Shown here: piece by piece, positions 17,001-17,592 of the stretch | Layout: every line of letters starts with the position of its first letter | Numbering within the stretch: the first letter of the stretch is position 1 | From: Mariaggregatimicrobium sp964498785 | Lineage (GTDB): Bacteria > Zhuqueibacterota > Zhuqueibacteria > Thermofontimicrobiales > Thiofontviventaceae | Length of the DNA stretch: 17,592 bases | NCBI GenBank assembly: GCA_964498785.1 | Contig: CAZCJL010000136.1 | Coordinates: forward strand, 1 to 17,592 | Direction: 5' to 3' | The notes under the pieces: generated by a model | Told to the model about the DNA's origin: nothing | Databases searched by the model: none | Seen by the model: the letters and a program-made list of their open reading frames with translations, nothing else | Position numbers and translations under genes: made by a program

Positions 17001-17403
17001 CCGGGATAACAATCTCGCACTGGATTTATCGTTTCGCCCGAAGCAGATTATTGAATTTGCTCTCAAATCAAAAATCGCGATAAAAAAGGACGAAGCGCAG
17101 AATCCAAACACAGAGGCAAAAGAGTTTTCGTTAATGCCACGGGTAAATTATTCATTTCGGGACAAAGGGAAATTGCGCGTCGAATTTGAATATACCAACG
17201 TTGAAGTGAGTCCGAAAAACAGAATTATTCCATTTGAATTAGTGGGCATTAACCGCGCCGGCGCTACGATGAGGTGGCTGACTGCGTTAAATTATAATAT
17301 TTCCCGTTACGTCAGGGCAACGCTCAGTTACAGTGGTCGAAAGGAACCGGATCGTCCAGAAACAATTCATGTGGGACGCGCGGAAGTACGCGCCTATTTT
17401 TAA
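14002..17403 (+). CDS. Large outer-membrane beta-barrel with a SprA-like segment
   Basis: 1133 residues, exported: residues 1-22 form a signal peptide (NVLLSLIVWTASLQAQ). Residues about 146-245 match what I recall of the conserved blocks of the type IX secretion translocon SprA: GSIVRGISLG (148-157), LTDQTTPIQPEGNTQ (186-200), LGDYY (221-225) and NRKLQG (237-242). A glycine/tyrosine-rich repeat lies at about 413-476. The rest (about 490-1133) is alternating amphipathic strands and charged turns typical of a large barrel, ending in VRAYF with the aromatic last residue used by the barrel assembly machinery. At 1133 residues it is about half the length of SprA, so it is a relative, not SprA itself. 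The start has no clear Shine-Dalgarno, but the signal peptide fixes it. It lies 50 bases after sbcD, probably in the same transcript. Localisation is well supported; transport or assembly function is inferred. Confidence 0.75.
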   Translation: MINYFLKNVLLSLIVWTASLQAQITTIYGPFNLTDKTFSFTIDSAQIQYTLPDSFIFTDSETVTTGDSVLTRAVDYQLNYIDGMFILKKQLPVGEEINVHYRILPIELEKIYFRRKLVFKGDSVRTIHRLPEPEERSITPQSALRKSGSIVRGISLGTNQGLKVESGLRMNISGKIAENVEVVAALTDQTTPIQPEGNTQTLNEIDKVFVELKSTHFNATLGDYYLAFEGSEFGRYNRKLQGAMGTASFRDTEVKLSGAVSKGQYTTNRFMGQEGNQGPYQLHGINGEIDIIVLAGTEKVWIDGELLTRGENNDYVIEYSIGQLTFTRKQLIAAESRIVIDFQYSDLQFRRNLYSAKTTTSFWNDKLNLDFRLIHEADNKDNPLDFTLSDENLHQLKNAGDNIDSAYVSGVNYIGHGKGYYTKVDSAGLQFYKYAGKDSGDYNIGFSYVGSGKGDYRSIGFGNYKFVGDGNGNYKPVLFLKPAQSHDLADLSLNMNLGEGLSINSEFAASRFDRNTYSDINDNDNSGIAHTTAFRFQPQRFSVGRLNLGKLLINARLRVVDAKFRYIDRAEEVEKNRKWDSDDVTTNQENIREISVDYQPVEQMKLAAGLGYNSKGERFDSRRQNAETQIAFSRLPELQYRAERIESDNQASLKMSDWLRQSGQVDYQLWKLRPLFAYLGEDKKETFTDTLTMGFKYDEFTASLQLNNFKKMSMEFTIIQRDDQQYEHNRLLPYSSATTYKSGWNYSINRNLSASLEYTHREKQYENPELSATRTDLGDAKLAYSPFNRALTTSWNYQISNTQVAKKERVYLKVAQSEGNYRFNEQSGEYEPDDLGDYVLRIRQTDEFVPVVELRASTRMQFTPKRLFNEKKLTGWRNWLSSITADTYIRLEEKTEEKDVWSIYRLDLSKFQRPDKTIFGNNSIRQDIYLFQNNRDFSIRFRLDTRDEVNFQYLDGGNIFDFNEKSIRAIYRFSNKLSFQLDGSSEYKSYDYTNRTDKIIRDNNLALDLSFRPKQIIEFALKSKIAIKKDEAQNPNTEAKEFSLMPRVNYSFRDKGKLRVEFEYTNVEVSPKNRIIPFELVGINRAGATMRWLTALNYNISRYVRATLSYSGRKEPDRPETIHVGRAEVRAYF
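15238..15430 (+). repeat. Glycine/tyrosine-rich internal repeat of the SprA-like protein
   Basis: About four degenerate units of 15-20 residues with the pattern aromatic-x-G-x-G-x-G-x-Y: YIGHGKGYY, YAGKDSGDY, YVGSGKGDY and FVGDGNGNY. It is coding sequence, not tandem DNA; the units differ in codon use, which suggests old duplication or functional constraint. It probably forms an extended loop or plug outside the main barrel. Confidence 0.65.
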
Positions 17404-17484
17404 AAAGATTTATCTTGATTGTTACATGATGTCTGATTATCTTAGTGAAATTTTTAATCAGCTAAAATTCGTTACTATTCAGGC
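17404..17484 (+). other. Gap with a hairpin after the SprA-like gene
   Basis: CTGATTA (17433-17439) pairs perfectly with TAATCAG (17455-17461) across a 15-base loop. There is no T-run after the stem, so it is a weak terminator at best. Confidence 0.3.
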
Positions 17485-17555
17485 GTCACTCCTGCGAATG
17501 CAGGAATCCCCTAATTTTATAATAATCAGGAGATTTTGGGACAAGCCCGGAATGA
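17485..17555. repeat. Palindromic intergenic repeat (MITE-like)
   Basis: A 71-base element bounded by GTCACTCC (17485-17492) and GGAATGAC (17548-17555 region), which are inverted copies with one mismatch. Inside lie a perfect small hairpin, CCTGC-GAAT-GCAGG (17491-17504), followed by AATCCC, and a second one, GGG-ACAAG-CCC (17538-17548). This GTCATTCCtgcgaa...GCAGGAATC ... cCGGAATGAC layout is a kind of non-coding repeat seen in many bacterial genomes, usually between genes and in many copies. Only one copy is in the window. It carries no gene. Confidence 0.65.
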
Positions 17556-17592
17556 CATTTTACAAAAAAATCAGACTTATGATACAGCTCCT

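Noticed and set aside
1..17592. Search for a CRISPR array, tRNA, rRNA, transposase, toxin-antitoxin or defence genes
   Set aside because: No regularly spaced direct repeats, no cloverleaf or rRNA sequence, and no protein of these classes was seen on either strand.

Overview
The window holds nine protein-coding genes, all on the + strand, plus short intergenic regions. The DNA is AT-rich. The genes encode envelope proteins, secreted peptidases and outer-membrane beta-barrels of a Gram-negative (diderm) bacterium. Three things point to the FCB superphylum: a short AMP nucleosidase of the type familiar from Bacteroidota, a large barrel carrying a SprA-like segment, and a CsgG-like/vWA lipid-free secreted protein. 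Most starts carry good Shine-Dalgarno (SD) sequences (AAAGGAGG, AAAGGA), which is unusual for true Bacteroidota. A neighbouring lineage such as Calditrichota, KSB1 or Ignavibacteriota is therefore my best guess; this is an inference, not an identification.

Layout. Positions 1-433 are non-coding apart from a possible 43-codon remnant at the very start. 434-3184 is a secreted two-domain M16 zinc peptidase, probably its own transcription unit. The 3185-3560 gap holds two adjacent hairpins, a strong intrinsic terminator (3434-3474) and a palindrome just before the next gene. 3561-7379 looks like an operon of three genes: a secreted CsgG-like/vWA protein, AMP nucleosidase, and a secreted C1-family (bleomycin-hydrolase-like) cysteine peptidase. 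7380-8217 is an 838-base gap without a convincing protein gene; a promoter-like and a terminator-like signal inside it bracket about 220 bases that could be a small RNA.

8218-12708 is a tightly packed group: a YfcE-type metallophosphoesterase, a heptose-7-phosphate kinase (LPS inner-core precursor synthesis), and, overlapping it by 4 bases, a 1002-residue protein that joins an M1 zinc aminopeptidase domain to a C-terminal outer-membrane barrel. After a promoter-like region come an SbcD/Mre11-type nuclease (12833-13951) and a 1133-residue SprA-related outer-membrane barrel (14002-17403). The window ends in a 71-base palindromic intergenic repeat of a widespread type.

The common theme is the cell envelope: LPS heptose, two barrels, and three exported peptidases (M16, C1, M1). 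No mobile genes, CRISPR array, tRNA or rRNA were found. The most interesting items are the peptidase-barrel fusion, the SprA-like protein beside an SbcD with no SbcC partner in view, the Asn-to-Asp change in the C1 peptidase triad, and the candidate small RNA. I did not find a clear new multi-gene defence or mobile system.
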